Shown here one piece after another: positions 1-10,227 of a stretch of DNA of 64,000 nucleotides. Below the pieces are notes generated by a model. That model was given only the letters and a program-made list of their open reading frames with translations. It did no database searches and was not told the origin of the DNA. Both the position numbers and the translations under genes were made by a program. The number at the start of each line of letters is the position of its first letter. Within the stretch, counting starts at the first letter, position 1. Origin of the DNA: Thozetella sp. PMI_491 (taxonomy: Eukaryota; Ascomycota; Sordariomycetes; Chaetosphaeriales; Chaetosphaeriaceae); contig MU270026.1 of NCBI GenBank assembly GCA_021432635.1, forward strand, positions 709,311 through 773,310, given 5' to 3'.

Positions 1-394
1 GGGGACGCCTCCGGTGCGGTCTCGAGCAGCATAGCCACAGGAACAAGATGGCGAGCGCACAGCCGAGGACGACGCCCATGACGATCAACGCGGTCCTAGA
101 TGAGTCGCCCCCATCCGGGGCGGTTCCACTCCCCGTGTTTGCAGGCGCTACTAATGTCGCGGAGGCCGCGGGTGGGGGAGTCGACGCCGAGGAGGCCCCA
201 GCCGGGTCGTTAGTGCGGGTACCGAGTAGAATGGTGTTGTACTGCGTGGTGGATTCGCGCGTAATTGTCAGGGTGATGTAGTATGGCTGGACCTCTTGGA
301 CGTCGACAGCCGAGGCGGTCATAGGCGGGGACGATATATCATCTCCGACGCCGTGGCCCCCAGGGTCGGTGGGAACCGCGGGCAGCATAATCAT
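1..394 (-). CDS. single-pass membrane protein, C-terminal part (runs off left edge)
   Basis: An open reverse frame of 131 codons runs from an ATG at 394 to the window edge without a stop. It has a polar, Ser/Thr/Pro/Ala-rich stretch (about residues 60-100), then one hydrophobic segment (about 102-123, ALIVMGVVLGCALAILFLW), then a basic stop-transfer tail (SRPHRRRP). This is the layout of a type I or signal-anchored surface protein with a glycosylated stalk. Just upstream of the ATG is a good 3' splice site (TTGTCCTTGCAG), so the coding sequence may begin in an earlier exon near 500-700, which I could not identify. The family is not recognised. The membrane topology is reasonably sure; start and function are not. 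Confidence 0.55.
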   Translation of the reverse strand, partial: MIMLPAVPTDPGGHGVGDDISSPPMTASAVDVQEVQPYYITLTITRESTTQYNTILLGTRTNDPAGASSASTPPPAASATLVAPANTGSGTAPDGGDSSRTALIVMGVVLGCALAILFLWLCCSRPHRRRP

Positions 395-2089
395 ATCTGC
401 AAGGACAACCCAGTTCACCAGTACCTCTGTTGGTAAACAAGGGGCTCGGACAATTTACCACTGGATCAGCGTGTGCTATTTGCTAGTCAAGTCACGGCAG
501 GGGCCTTTGAGGAACATAAACTCGACGCGCCGCATAGTGGCACTGACGCGGGATGCGGAACCAGCAGGCTGTCTCACCGAAAGTTCCAAGGGGGCCCATC
601 ACAAGTATTCGTCGGCAACCTTCTCGGTGTCTCCTTCTCCGCATGGCGTAATTGCCTGCCTTTCTATGCGGTTGGTTTGAACTCGAGAATTCTCAGCATC
701 AGCAGGCTGCCTCGTCTGCCTTTCCCATCCGACATAGCCTTCAAACAGTGCAACGCAAACCGAGCAGGCGTCTTATTAGATAATCTGCCTCAGACGAAGG
801 AGAGCGAGGGAATTTCCGCGCCAAGCCACGTGGCGCCGAAGCTGAGAGAGCGCGGCAGGAATATTGCCACCGCGTATGGAGGTAAAGCTGGCACGGAGAA
901 CGGCGAGAGGGTGTGGTCATTCTTACTTGCTATAGGGTACACCCCGAGCGTGAGGAGGGGAGACGCAAGGCTCGGCGAGCCGCAGTCTATTGGGTGTGCA
1001 GGCTGTGGCCCCAAGCCCAGGAACCTACGACCAGTTCTCAGTTCTCAATCGGTCATCCAAAACTTCAAGCCTGATAGCCACTGCATCGCTCATTTCACAG
1101 TTTCCTAGTTTCTAGACAAAATGTACAGGCAATTTGGATATGTGCCACCTTATACAATAAGTTGAACCTCCCCCACCACCGCTGCCAACGCCGAACTTAC
1201 TGCGCGTCTGAGGCGTTGAGTTTCATACCACCTCACTATTTATCCATATATACCTCTCCACCAAGTAGTTGATTTCAATTCGCTTATTTATCCTCGGTTT
1301 GCCCTCTACTCTTTCTGGCTTCTAACAGTGGTCGCCAACTTTGATAGGTGCTGCCAGTCCCGGCATAACATCGCTCGGAAATGCTTGCATATCTAGAGTA
1401 AGCATTGGCTACCGGATGTTGGCTTTAAACTCGATGTAGTTGCTCAATTAATTCTCGGAGCCAAGTCGGGCCTGTCTCGGAAGTGGCCCAGGCTATGAGA
1501 CGTGCGAACACGGGGTCAGCGATTTTCCGGATCCATATCGAAGGAGAATAACCGATAGACCATCTAACTATTGCGCTTGCGTTGAACCACTGGAGTTGTC
1601 TAGCCCTATTTTGACAGATCGAACCTAGCTTAGCACCATGCTTTCGGCGAGTGTAGGTTCTACAAAGATTGCAATGATACTGCGATTAAACGCAGTTGGT
1701 TGCGCCAGCTTTTTGGTCTTCAGGAAGTCCCTAACCCGTTCTCTGGCTTTCTCCGAAACGGATGAAGGCGCTAGTAGATCTCGACGTTAATTATTAAATC
1801 CCAACTCAGGTGGCATAGGTCGCTAGAATCCTTCGTCAACCGCAACAGGCTCCGTGAATCTAGCGACGAGCAAATACTACTTCCTAAAAAAGAAGAGGAA
1901 GTATTCCCAGACTCCGTTTACGCATCAATGCCAAACTCAGCCACATGAGAAGAAGCCCGGGCCAAGACGACGAACTACTCTGAGGTAGCTCCAGCCAGTG
2001 TATCACCCTTGATCCAAGAGAAGACGACGAGATAGCTCAATGATGAATCTTTAGCATAGCCAAGTCTAGCGCTGGTCGACTCTGCATTG
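395..2089. other. intergenic, no supported gene
   Basis: A 211-codon forward frame (473-1108) lies here, but it has no recognisable domain, signal peptide or protein-like repeat, and the reverse strand is also open over part of it. I see no convincing gene. The stretch from about 1100 to 2000 is AT-richer than the flanking genes. Confidence 0.4.
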
Positions 2090-2232
2090 CCAGGTACAAG
2101 AATGGAAATAGGATGGTAGGCGCCTTTGACACCTCGTGAGGAGATAACCTCAGGGTCCCCAACCAAAATCGCACAAGCTAACAAAACGTTTGATAAATAA
2201 GATTTCACATGCGGAAGGCCCAGGCCCAGGCC
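2090..2232 (+). pseudogene. decayed copy of the neighbouring DIPGTN-repeat gene
   Basis: The forward DNA here is visibly related to the 3' half of the intact small gene at 2512-2766. Shared blocks include GAGGAGATAACC versus GAGGAAATAACCCC, AAATCGCACAAG versus AAGTCGCACAAG, and CCAGGTACAAGAAT versus CCCGGGCACGAATAT. The copy has small indels and no open frame matching the intact protein. It appears to be an old tandem duplicate. Several differences are C-to-T or G-to-A, compatible with RIP-like decay, but this was judged by eye only. Confidence 0.45.
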
Positions 2233-2511
2233 CGGCAGTGGCACTAGTTCCCCATTATTTTGGCGGAAAGGTTATATTGGTTACGTCAAGAAGGTCGGGG
2301 TAGGTTTGTAGATCTGGCGGCACCTAGGCAACTCTGACGTCAGCCCACTAGCCACGATAGGTGGACAATGAGAGTCAGCAGATGCGGTAGCAAGACCAAT
2401 CAATCTATATAACATGTGTGGCAACCCTTCACTCCAGAGGCTGTCCCTCTTCTCATTGAACCTAAAGCGCAACTCAGACAATTATTACATAAATTGGTAC
2501 GTGAACTGAAG

Positions 2512-2766
2512 ATGGCATCCAGCCGCAACGACGCCACCTACAAAGACATCCCAGGGACTAATGTCCCCCGAAAGACCGGCACGGCAGATGTACTGCCCGG
2601 CACGGTCGAACATTCGCAGCCCACGACATATACCGACATCCCGGGCACGAATATTCCTCGTAGAGCGTCACACTCAGGGGCTCGGGAGGAAATAACCCCA
2701 GCCAAAGTCGCACAAGACCTCAAGAGCATGTTTAGGGGTGGCCAGGTCCGGGCCAAGAAATCCTAA
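2512..2766 (+). CDS. small protein with duplicated YxDIPGTNxPR motif
   Basis: This frame encodes 84 residues starting at MASSRNDATYKD. The motif T-Y-K-D-I-P-G-T-N-V-P-R-K near the N-terminus recurs about 35 residues later as T-Y-T-D-I-P-G-T-N-I-P-R-R. A basic C-terminus follows (K-S-M-F-R-G-G-Q-V-R-A-K-K-S). There is no signal peptide, membrane segment or cysteine, so it is probably a soluble intracellular protein. The frame is open upstream to 2416, but the start at 2512 directly precedes the repeat and is preferred. A decayed duplicate next door argues that this is a true gene. I do not recognise the family, and function is unknown. Confidence 0.55.
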   Translation: MASSRNDATYKDIPGTNVPRKTGTADVLPGTVEHSQPTTYTDIPGTNIPRRASHSGAREEITPAKVAQDLKSMFRGGQVRAKKS

Positions 2767-3232
2767 TTTCCTTATACCTTACTAACTTTCGATGAGCAGG
2801 GTATCAAAGACTCTCTGAAAGGAACTACGAGTCGTGGAGTTGAGCAATGCTAAAGGATGAAGGGTGTTGCAGCGCAGGCACGACGAGCCAGCTCCGAAGT
2901 CCATATAGACCCACGTGACCTGACGCATCACGCTAATACAGCAGTGTTTGAAGTCACATTGCTATTTGAAAGGAAGTTTGTGACCATTGATGGAGTGTCG
3001 AAAGCCTGAAACTACAGGTGTTTTGCAAACATAAGCTATTAAGGAAGGCGAGCAACTCTGGAGCAGTTCAACAGCTGTTGGTAAATGAATTGTCCACTGC
3101 CCATTTTTCATTATATGTAAGATCAACCTAAGGAGAGCAAAGCAACGTTTAAGCCGAAAAGAGGAGAGAGAGAAAGGCAAATACCACGCGTACCCCGCAA
3201 GCCAAGAACGTGAATCGCCACCGTTGTACCCG
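2767..3232. other. intergenic
   Basis: This is the shared 3' region between the small forward gene and the convergent VIT-VWA gene. No gene or clear repeat is visible. Confidence 0.5.
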
Positions 3233-5983
3233 TCACTTCCTCATCGACCCCTTCGCCAACATTGCCTCGGCGTTCTTGATTTCCTCTTCCGCGCTGACTT
3301 GTCCTTCCTGGGTAAGCCAGTTCTTCCCCTTCTCGAGGAGGAGCTCGTAGGAATCGTCGTTGCTGGGCACATGAAGGCCGAGAAAGGCGAGGGCAAGTGA
3401 GGTTGGAAGAATGCTCATGTTCTCTTCCTGAGCCGCCGGAAGTCTCCGGATACCAAAAATTTGAACAAGTTCTTTGCTCCTGGTCCACGAGCCATCAAAG
3501 TTCTGCAGCTGGACAAGCTTGTGTATCTTCTCCTCAATAGTCATCTCCTTCGTGTCGATGTCCATCATGGTGGTGTCTTGACTACCCTTGGACCGGGTCG
3601 AGTATTGATGGATAGTCGGCGATGGAGGGGGTACGTTAGTCGCTTTCTTCGACCCCCTCTTGGGCACTAGGACGGGCCCTGTTGAAGGAGCTGATTTCCT
3701 GGCTGCGCGGCTTGCAAGCTGCTTCCTGGGCGCCTTACCTCCCGTGGATATGCGAGCTGTCTGCGGAACGGATAGTCTGTGCGCCTTGGTGGCAAGCGGC
3801 GCTCTGGGTGGCATTGAAATCGGAGGGCCGTAGTCTGCGATCGGGATCTTGCCTCCAAACACGACCTCGCCAGAGTTCTCCCGGGTGTCATCTTGGACGG
3901 CCACAAACGAACACCACTTGCCCGCGACTTGGTACTGTACGCCGAGCCGGACGGCTTCGCGTTCAAGGAGATCTTCCCATTTACTGTTTTGTTTTCCGTC
4001 CCCGAAGGCCAGAGGCAGCAGGCCTTCTTCCTTGGCTTCGTGCAACCACCCTTGTCCCCGTTCTAGTTCGCCCATAGCTTTCTTGGCAGCAAGTTGATGA
4101 ATTGTTTGGCCTCTTCCCATGTCCCGGACTGGAATTTCCAACTCTAGATCGCCGAGCTTAGTTGGACTACGCAGGATGACAGACTCAGGGGTCCGCGGGT
4201 CGCTGCTAGGACCTAGTAGAAGATAGACGGTAGTCCGTGCGGCTGTGTAGAAGCAGGAAATCCGGGTTGGCGCTCGGAGAATAGGCGGTTGTTTCACCTC
4301 AGGGATATGACCGTACTTATCCCCGGATTCCATGGCGGGAATATTGCTGACAGTATTCGCATCACGACTGATTGTTGCATCAAACAGTGAGATGGTAGGC
4401 TTGGGTTTGGTGTCAGCTGCAGTGCGTATCGGCAGTGCGGCCATCTCGATATCCTCGGCGAGCTGTTCAATTATCTCATATTCATCATCATCCGCATATT
4501 TAACCTGGAATGTAACGGTTTCGGTATGTGGCATCATAGTTGCCTTCAACAGCTGAACCATCTTCTTTTCCAGCTTTTCGCCCTCGATGGTGAACTGGCA
4601 GACGCCATTCCCAGCCTTTGCAATACCTTCAACGAGTGCGGTGGAGGCCCCTGAGCCGATGCCTAAGCTAAAGAAGCGGCAGTATCCAGCCTGGGTTGCG
4701 TCGTCAAGGTATTGGAAGAGAACATCTTGGCTCCAGATGCAGCCGTCAGTCAGCACGATCACATCCAAGGAAAGATCAAGATAGCGAGCCTCGACGACAG
4801 CTTTGATCGGAGTAAGAAGCTCAGTTCCATTGTAATTGGAGGCAAACCCTGCGACATGTTGAAGGGAATAGGCGACATTCTCTGCGTTGTATATCCGACT
4901 GCGCTCCCACATGAAGGAGTGGTGACTACCAAAGGAGACAATGTTGAACCTAACTCCTACCGGAAGCGACTTGAGCATGATCTCTAGGGCCTTGATCACT
5001 GTGTCCATCTTGCCCTCCATGCTGCCAGAGCGATCGACGACAAACACAAGCTCCCCTAGGGTGCGCCCCATGTTGGGAGGCAACTCAAACCTCGGGACGA
5101 GCGTCGCCATCAATGCTCGCTGCCCTGGGATGGTGGGGTGTTGTTCTAGGAGAGCTTGGGGTACGTCGGAATTCTTAGCTCTGGTGATGATGACAAAGTC
5201 TCCGTCGAGGACAGTGGTGTCCAACGCCAATGACGCCGATGCGTGATGAGGAAGGAAGACGTCGTCCGGCTCATCAGAGGTACGGCCGATTTCGACTGAT
5301 ATAGGGTGGCTAGGAGACTGGATCTGGATGAGATCACAGCCCTCGGTTCCGCACACGTCGACAGTGAACTCGATGCCCTCGCTAGCGTATGGCCCTAGCT
5401 GGTCACAATGGCAGATGTTGTGGATCGTCGATCCGTATCTCGGGGCAATGGCGGCGGGGATCGTGAAGCGGACTCCGTCAGCCCCAGCATCATACCGCAG
5501 TTCCGCAACGTAGCTGAGTTCAACACGGACGGTCTGGCCAGCGGAGACATTGCCGATCTTGGCCGTGAAAACGTCGGAAGCCTCGGGTAGCTGCTCCAGA
5601 AGCCCGGCGGCTTTTCCTTGCTCGACGGCCTCGCGGTACGTCTGCCGGGCCTGGTCTTTCTCCATGACGACGCCGTGTATGACGACATCGCCTACGGTGG
5701 CGGTGAAGGAGACGACGCTGATGCCGTAGTATAGGGGGAAGGAGTAGACCATCTCCTCGATATCCTGTTCGGAGCTGTTGACGAAGGTCTGGGTGACGGT
5801 GGTGCGGGATGCCGTGGAGAGGAGGACGGTATGAAACTTGAGGGCAGCGAGGGGGAGATACCGCCGCTGGATGTGAGCCGCGGCAATAGGGTCATGGAGG
5901 GGGAACCAGCAGCCGCACACGGGCTGGCTCTTGTTGACCGCATACGGCCTATATTGGCTTCCGGTCATCTTGGTTCGGGCCAT
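3233..5983 (-). CDS. VIT-VWA domain protein with histone H3 tail mimic
   Basis: A single exon of 916 codons. The first ATG in the frame is at 5983, with A at -3 and G at +4; the frame upstream has no ATG. A VIT domain spans roughly residues 28-170. A von Willebrand A domain follows at about 309-478 with a complete MIDAS: D317-R-S319-G-S321, a Thr in NGTELL at about 387 and an Asp in VLTDG at about 413. The C-terminus ([11 protein letters not shown] then SLALAFLGL) matches the tail of VWA5A-type proteins. Between VWA and tail, residues 741-776 copy histone H3 residues 5-40, and the protein itself begins M-ARTKMT, like H3 (M-ARTKQT). VIT-VWA proteins are usually cytosolic adaptor-like proteins of uncertain role. 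The H3 segment suggests contact with chromatin readers or modifiers, which is inference. The domain call is sure. Confidence 0.9.
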   Translation of the reverse strand: MARTKMTGSQYRPYAVNKSQPVCGCWFPLHDPIAAAHIQRRYLPLAALKFHTVLLSTASRTTVTQTFVNSSEQDIEEMVYSFPLYYGISVVSFTATVGDVVIHGVVMEKDQARQTYREAVEQGKAAGLLEQLPEASDVFTAKIGNVSAGQTVRVELSYVAELRYDAGADGVRFTIPAAIAPRYGSTIHNICHCDQLGPYASEGIEFTVDVCGTEGCDLIQIQSPSHPISVEIGRTSDEPDDVFLPHHASASLALDTTVLDGDFVIITRAKNSDVPQALLEQHPTIPGQRALMATLVPRFELPPNMGRTLGELVFVVDRSGSMEGKMDTVIKALEIMLKSLPVGVRFNIVSFGSHHSFMWERSRIYNAENVAYSLQHVAGFASNYNGTELLTPIKAVVEARYLDLSLDVIVLTDGCIWSQDVLFQYLDDATQAGYCRFFSLGIGSGASTALVEGIAKAGNGVCQFTIEGEKLEKKMVQLLKATMMPHTETVTFQVKYADDDEYEIIEQLAEDIEMAALPIRTAADTKPKPTISLFDATISRDANTVSNIPAMESGDKYGHIPEVKQPPILRAPTRISCFYTAARTTVYLLLGPSSDPRTPESVILRSPTKLGDLELEIPVRDMGRGQTIHQLAAKKAMGELERGQGWLHEAKEEGLLPLAFGDGKQNSKWEDLLEREAVRLGVQYQVAGKWCSFVAVQDDTRENSGEVVFGGKIPIADYGPPISMPPRAPLATKAHRLSVPQTARISTGGKAPRKQLASRAARKSAPSTGPVLVPKRGSKKATNVPPPSPTIHQYSTRSKGSQDTTMMDIDTKEMTIEEKIHKLVQLQNFDGSWTRSKELVQIFGIRRLPAAQEENMSILPTSLALAFLGLHVPSNDDSYELLLEKGKNWLTQEGQVSAEEEIKNAEAMLAKGSMRK
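3656..3763 (-). other. histone H3 tail-like segment (H3 residues 5-40) inside the VIT-VWA protein
   Basis: Protein residues 741-776 align without gaps to H3 Q5-R40. By eye 30 of 36 positions match fungal H3 as I recall it, including Ser22 and Ser31. The run begins [18 protein letters not shown] and continues [18 protein letters not shown]. Differences: Lys9 to Ile, Lys23 to Arg, Gly34 to Pro, Lys36 to Leu, Lys37 to Val and His39 to Lys. Lys14, Lys18, Lys27, Ser10, Thr11 and Ser28 are kept. The surrounding linker is Pro/Ser/Thr/basic-rich and probably disordered, so the segment could be accessible. Confidence 0.9.
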
Positions 5984-6088
5984 GGTATGGAGCAAGATAT
6001 GGAGTGAACGCAGTATAAGGTATAGAGAATACGAAGAGGAAGAGAACAAGGCTAAGGGGGTTACTCTCCAAATAGGGGGTGACCGCCG

Positions 6089-6136
6089 TTTTTATATCAG
6101 TAGTGGGAAGTAAAAGTGGGCCATTGTCTGGCCAAT
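6089..6136 (-). promoter_or_regulatory. TATA-like and CCAAT elements of the VIT-VWA gene
   Basis: The reverse strand reads TATAAAAA at 6096-6089, about 105 bp upstream of the chosen ATG. A CCAAT pentamer, in forward orientation, lies at 6132-6136. The TATA position fits a transcript starting near 6060 with an untranslated leader of about 75 nt, which supports the start at 5983. Confidence 0.4.
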
Positions 6137-6947
6137 CATGTTGCTGCTCTGGACTACATGCCTCCTCCCCCCCGCGTCTCCTTCGGTCTTTGCTCGGCAC
6201 CCACATCCGCAGGTGTGTCATTGATTGCTGGAACACATTGTGCAAGCGTATTTCCATCGAGATTGCCGGTTTCCAGTCTCTATTTGCAGGCCACCGGCCT
6301 CTACGGCATCGTGGAACAGAACCTGCATCTAGCTTTCACAGCCTTATAAACGAGGCTGGCCACAGGACAACCATATACAAGCCACAGGCTTCACTAGCCT
6401 GTGGGACACATATATCAGTGACTTTAAGATGATTTCAATGCGATCCTGATGTCATTGGGCTTAATATTAACAGCAATGCGATACTACGTGGACGCTGTCA
6501 ACATCCAAGCGAGTCGCGTTGTCCAGGAGGGCCATGGCACGCCAGCCAACCGGTTGGTTTGTGACCGCAGACATCCATGACGCGAAGATACCGACATTAT
6601 CTATCATTCCAGATATCTTGATGATGGTTTGAGTATATTTGAACTGTATCTGGTGATGAGCTGGCCTGGATCCATCATGCAGCGACCTCCTACTACGCAT
6701 CTTGGTCGGGAGGTCAACCCCTGTCGCGGCCATGTCACGTGTTAACCGGACCTTGGCTGTCACACACCAAGCTTCCTTCGCCTTCCACGGTAGAGAGGGA
6801 TTTTTCGCGACAAGGGATATGGTTCAGTGCTGAAGATTACGCCATGTTCTGACACGTGTGCAAGTCGCGACCACTTTCCTCTTCAGGGCTAGCAGCCTAG
6901 CACAATGCCTAAACGGCACGGCCCAAGGGCATAGAATATGTCTACCT
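6137..6947. other. intergenic
   Basis: No gene is supported between the VIT-VWA promoter and the end of the GPI-type gene. A 98-codon reverse frame (6467-6763) has no recognisable feature and lacks splice or start context. Confidence 0.45.
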
Positions 6948-7998
6948 CTACAAGACAATCACCCCAAAGACCAACAATAAAGATCCCAGCGCCAAACCTA
7001 GAGGTAAAGCATGACTGCGGGTGCCAATGCTTGTGGTCGTGCCGTTTGTGATTGTGCCATTCCAGCCCGGCGTCGCGCTCCCAGATGATGCATTTGCCGC
7101 TCGAACACACGACAGCTTGGCCATATTGTACGGCGCATCAAAGTCCTGCGACCACATTGCCATGACCGGCCAACCGCGGCTACCAGTGTCGTTGTAGGCT
7201 CCCATATCCCCTTGAGCATGCAGGGGATCTCCGTAGGTAAACACCACCCTCTCCCACGTCGGGTTCAATTTCCCAAGGACGATTCCTTTGTTGCATCTTT
7301 CGTCAGTGTGATTTGCGGAGTAGCCAAAAAACGAAGGATGCATGAATCTTACTTTGAGCATCACATGATGACGAACCAAAAGGCCCCAGGCCGGGATAAT
7401 TGTTAACACCTGAGTCCGCACAGGAGGCGATGGCGCCGATGTCAGGGCAGCCGCAAGTTCTATTGTCGTAGAAGTAAGCTAGGGCGGCCTGTTCGATATC
7501 AGCCACGCACTGGCTGTTGAACACACTCGAGCAGGACCCGTCATCCGACCGCAGACGGTCGTCAAACGCATCGCGCGCGAACCTCCACGCCGTGATGCAC
7601 ATGTTCCACGAATGGTCGGCATCCACCTCCCCGGTCTGGTTCGACATGTCAGGCCCATGCAGCCGCACCTCGGCCGCGGTGAAGTACGACTCGCTTAGAT
7701 TGTGCGAGGTAGGGGACGATAGTTGGGCGCTCGCGGCAGGGATGTCGGATGCCACCGCGACGCTCCACGACCACGTCAGGTTGGATGGCGGGTTCAAGAC
7801 GGATATGTTGGGCCCAGGGAATGGATAGAGACCGCTGGCCTGAGGCTTGCTCATGAGGCTGTCAAACATGGTTTTGTTGATGATGTACGGAGCATCGCCG
7901 TTGCTAGCATACCAAGCTCCAGTCAGCTCGTACAGTTCGGAGGCGGGAACACGACCAGCTAAGGTCCCGGCGGCGCAAAAGGCAAGCAGGAAGCGCAT
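6948..7998 (-). CDS. secreted, probably GPI-anchored Cys-containing protein
   Basis: Two exons: 7998-7353 and 7285-6948. The 67-bp intron has donor GTAAGA, branch CTGAC and acceptor AACAAAG, and joins in phase to give 327 residues. The start is MRFLLAFCAAGTLAG, a short signal peptide; the frame opens further upstream but that part is not signal-like. The mature part has many N-x-S/T sites and several cysteines (C-G-C-P-D, S-S-S-C-D). A Gly/Ser/Thr-rich stretch precedes a C-terminal hydrophobic run (LPLGLALGSLLLVFGVIVL) ending the protein, typical of a GPI-attachment signal. It therefore likely sits on the cell surface or wall. No catalytic domain is recognised. Confidence 0.7.
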
Positions 7999-9108
7999 GT
8001 CGATTCGGAGATAGCGTTTCCACGACAAGACTTTTGGTACTGCAGAAAAGCGTAGGAATGACAAACAAACACGGATCAACGAGGGAGACACTCATGGGAT
8101 TTTCGGCTTTTAACTGTGGTAGTCGGGGTAGGTCGATCGATGCCCTCGCGGGCGGCATTGTGGCGCAGAAGGAGCGTAAGACCAAACGGACTGCGGAAAC
8201 CCCAATCGAGACCAGCATCGCCGACAAACAGGCACCAAGAAGATCAGCGATCGCCAAGTCGATACGCCGACATGACAAACACTGCGGCCCGGGCTGCACA
8301 TACTGCCAACTCCGTAAAGCCAGGCCCGGCCCCCACTATGCGCACCAATGTATTTTCTCTGGCGAGCTCAAAGTGGGTCATGATGGTGTGTGTATATTTG
8401 CTCTTGCTGCCTAAGGTACGTGGATGACCAGACTCCAAGCAATTTGGCAGCCAATGAAGTACGGCGGAATTTTAAGGCTCGGTGCCACCGCAGTATTGGC
8501 ACCTACCTAGTTACCTCGACTTGACGGATTCTGGGACATCGCGAATTTCTTCTGGTGAATGCGGATCTAACCTCATTGTGATGGAAGCAATCGTGCAGCC
8601 TTGCCATAGAAAGCGTCCAACATGGCAATGGCAGTCCATGCAGCCCCGCGAAGAATTAGAGGGACTCTCTTTTAAAAATCAATGTTCCAAAATCTTCCTC
8701 AGCCGGATTTGGCATAATGAGTTGCTGCATCTCAGGATATTTGGCCCAGCACAAAGGGCAACCCTTTCCTCGATGCACTCTGATAAAGTGAAAAACTTGG
8801 AGCCAGGCCTAGGAACCGGCCGTCAATATTTTTGGACTAAGATCTGAAACACTTGCTCCTTCGCTTTGCGCCGCAGCAACTGGAGATTGCTGCCATTTTA
8901 TTTGCTCTGGCTAAGCGCCGGGTCGCGGCCGGTCATCCAGCAGTTTTCTCCCACTGTGACGCACTTGCTCTCGAAATTGCCGACAAAATCTACCTCTCTC
9001 CGCAACATAAATTTCGGTCGTCCAGAGCTTTATTCTGCTTTTTCTCCTCCCTCCGGTGCTTGATTTCCCTTGGTTTCTATCTGTCCGGCGCCTTTTGTTT
9101 CGTCAGCA
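7999..9108. other. divergent promoter region
   Basis: Intergenic space between two divergently transcribed surface-protein genes. Overlapping open frames on both strands between 8034 and 8440 lack domain features and are considered chance. The last 300 bp before 9109 are pyrimidine-rich, as in fungal 5' leaders. Confidence 0.45.
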
Positions 9109-9959
9109 ATGGCCGAGTCTCAGAATTGTGCGGCCAGCTACAGCCTTTGCGCCCAGGCAGGCCTACCGGATAATTTCTGCTGCCCAGCACAAGCAACGTG
9201 CCTCCTTGTCGCAGCCAACACCACAGTAGTTTGTTGTCCGAGTGGTTCAGATTGCTCGGCCATAAACCCTATTTCCTGCGATCTAAACTTGCAAAATGCA
9301 ACCGGAAATCCCAAGGCTGCAGTAAAGACGACAGCCCTTGCAGGAACCCTTGACCATTGCGGCCAAGAAACTTGCTGCCCATTCGGTTATACCTGCAACA
9401 CGGCCAACCAGTGTATAAAAAGCGAAAACCAAAATAATCCGCCCCCGGGCATTTCATTAACTAGCACTAGCCTGAGTGCTACGTACGTGCATCCATCGAA
9501 GTTAACCTCCCACGATTCGGCGTCGATTCTAATAGCCCTAGTTCAACCTACCTATCGTCAACCTCACCACCTTCCAGTGCTGGTACTTCAGACACTAGCA
9601 TCCCCAACACAAGTTCTAGTCCCGGTAATCTACCACCCGACGAAAAGACAGCCACCATGGCAATTCCGGTGGTGGTTTCGGTAGCTGTCACCGTCCTGGT
9701 TGGATTCATCATCTACTTCGGATGGAGGCTTATTGTTCGGAGGAAAAGGAAAAATAACCGACCGCCACAGGAACACTTCGAAAAAGCAGAACTTGATACT
9801 AGCGGAGAGATGAGGAGACCTAGGAGATGGTACGAACTCCGCGCGTCAAGAGACCCTGTGGAGCTTGACGCTAGCTGTGAGAAGAGGGGGTCTAGGAGAT
9901 GGCACGAACTTCGAGCATCAAGGGAGCCTGTAGAGCTGCCCGCTTCGCTTATAGGGTGA
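9109..9959 (+). CDS. Cys-rich single-pass membrane protein with duplicated cytoplasmic tail
   Basis: Two exons, 9109-9482 and 9536-9959, joined over a 53-bp intron (GTACGT...TTCTAATAG) in phase to give 265 residues. The N-terminal about 110 residues hold many paired cysteines (FCCPAQATC, VVCCPSGSDC, ETCCPFGYTC), an extracellular Cys-knot-like arrangement. A Ser/Thr/Pro stalk follows, then one membrane segment (MAIPVVVSVAVTVLVGFIIYF) and a basic tail (RRKRKNNR). The tail contains two copies of a 24-residue unit with core RRWYELRASRDPVEL and RRWHELRASREPVEL. Related Pezizomycotina surface proteins end with a similar HEL..PVELPA motif, so this is likely a cell-surface sensor or wall protein. There is no cleavable signal at the start. 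Ligand unknown. Confidence 0.75.
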
Positions 9960-10227
9960 CGAGCATCATAGACAAGTCGCTGCGATGCCGACATCTTTTC
10001 TTACATTGCCATCGACGTGATGGTTCTTAAAGCTGGGGCCAAGGCGGGCAGATGCGAGTAATATAAACCACGACTCCCAAGATAACGCCAACCTATTCCC
10101 AATAACCTAAAGGGGAAACAGAGGAAGGGAAGCGGTTTGAAGAGTGACCCAACTCTAGCTTAGCCCATTCTCTTCCCACCCTCACTAACCATACTGCCAT
10201 ATCATCATCACAATCCCCTTCAGTCCA

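Noticed and set aside
473-1108. 211-codon forward open frame
   Set aside because: No domain, signal peptide or splice context, and the opposite strand is open over part of it; probably chance in GC-rich DNA.
3123-5943. Many open frames on both strands across the VIT-VWA gene
   Set aside because: They are shadows of the single long coding frame, with composition that follows its codon pattern.
5984-6049. Upstream 22-codon extension of the VIT-VWA protein
   Set aside because: It contains no ATG and lies at the expected transcription start region.
8034-8440. Overlapping forward and reverse frames between two surface-protein genes
   Set aside because: Four frames are open together with no protein-like features; more likely promoter DNA.
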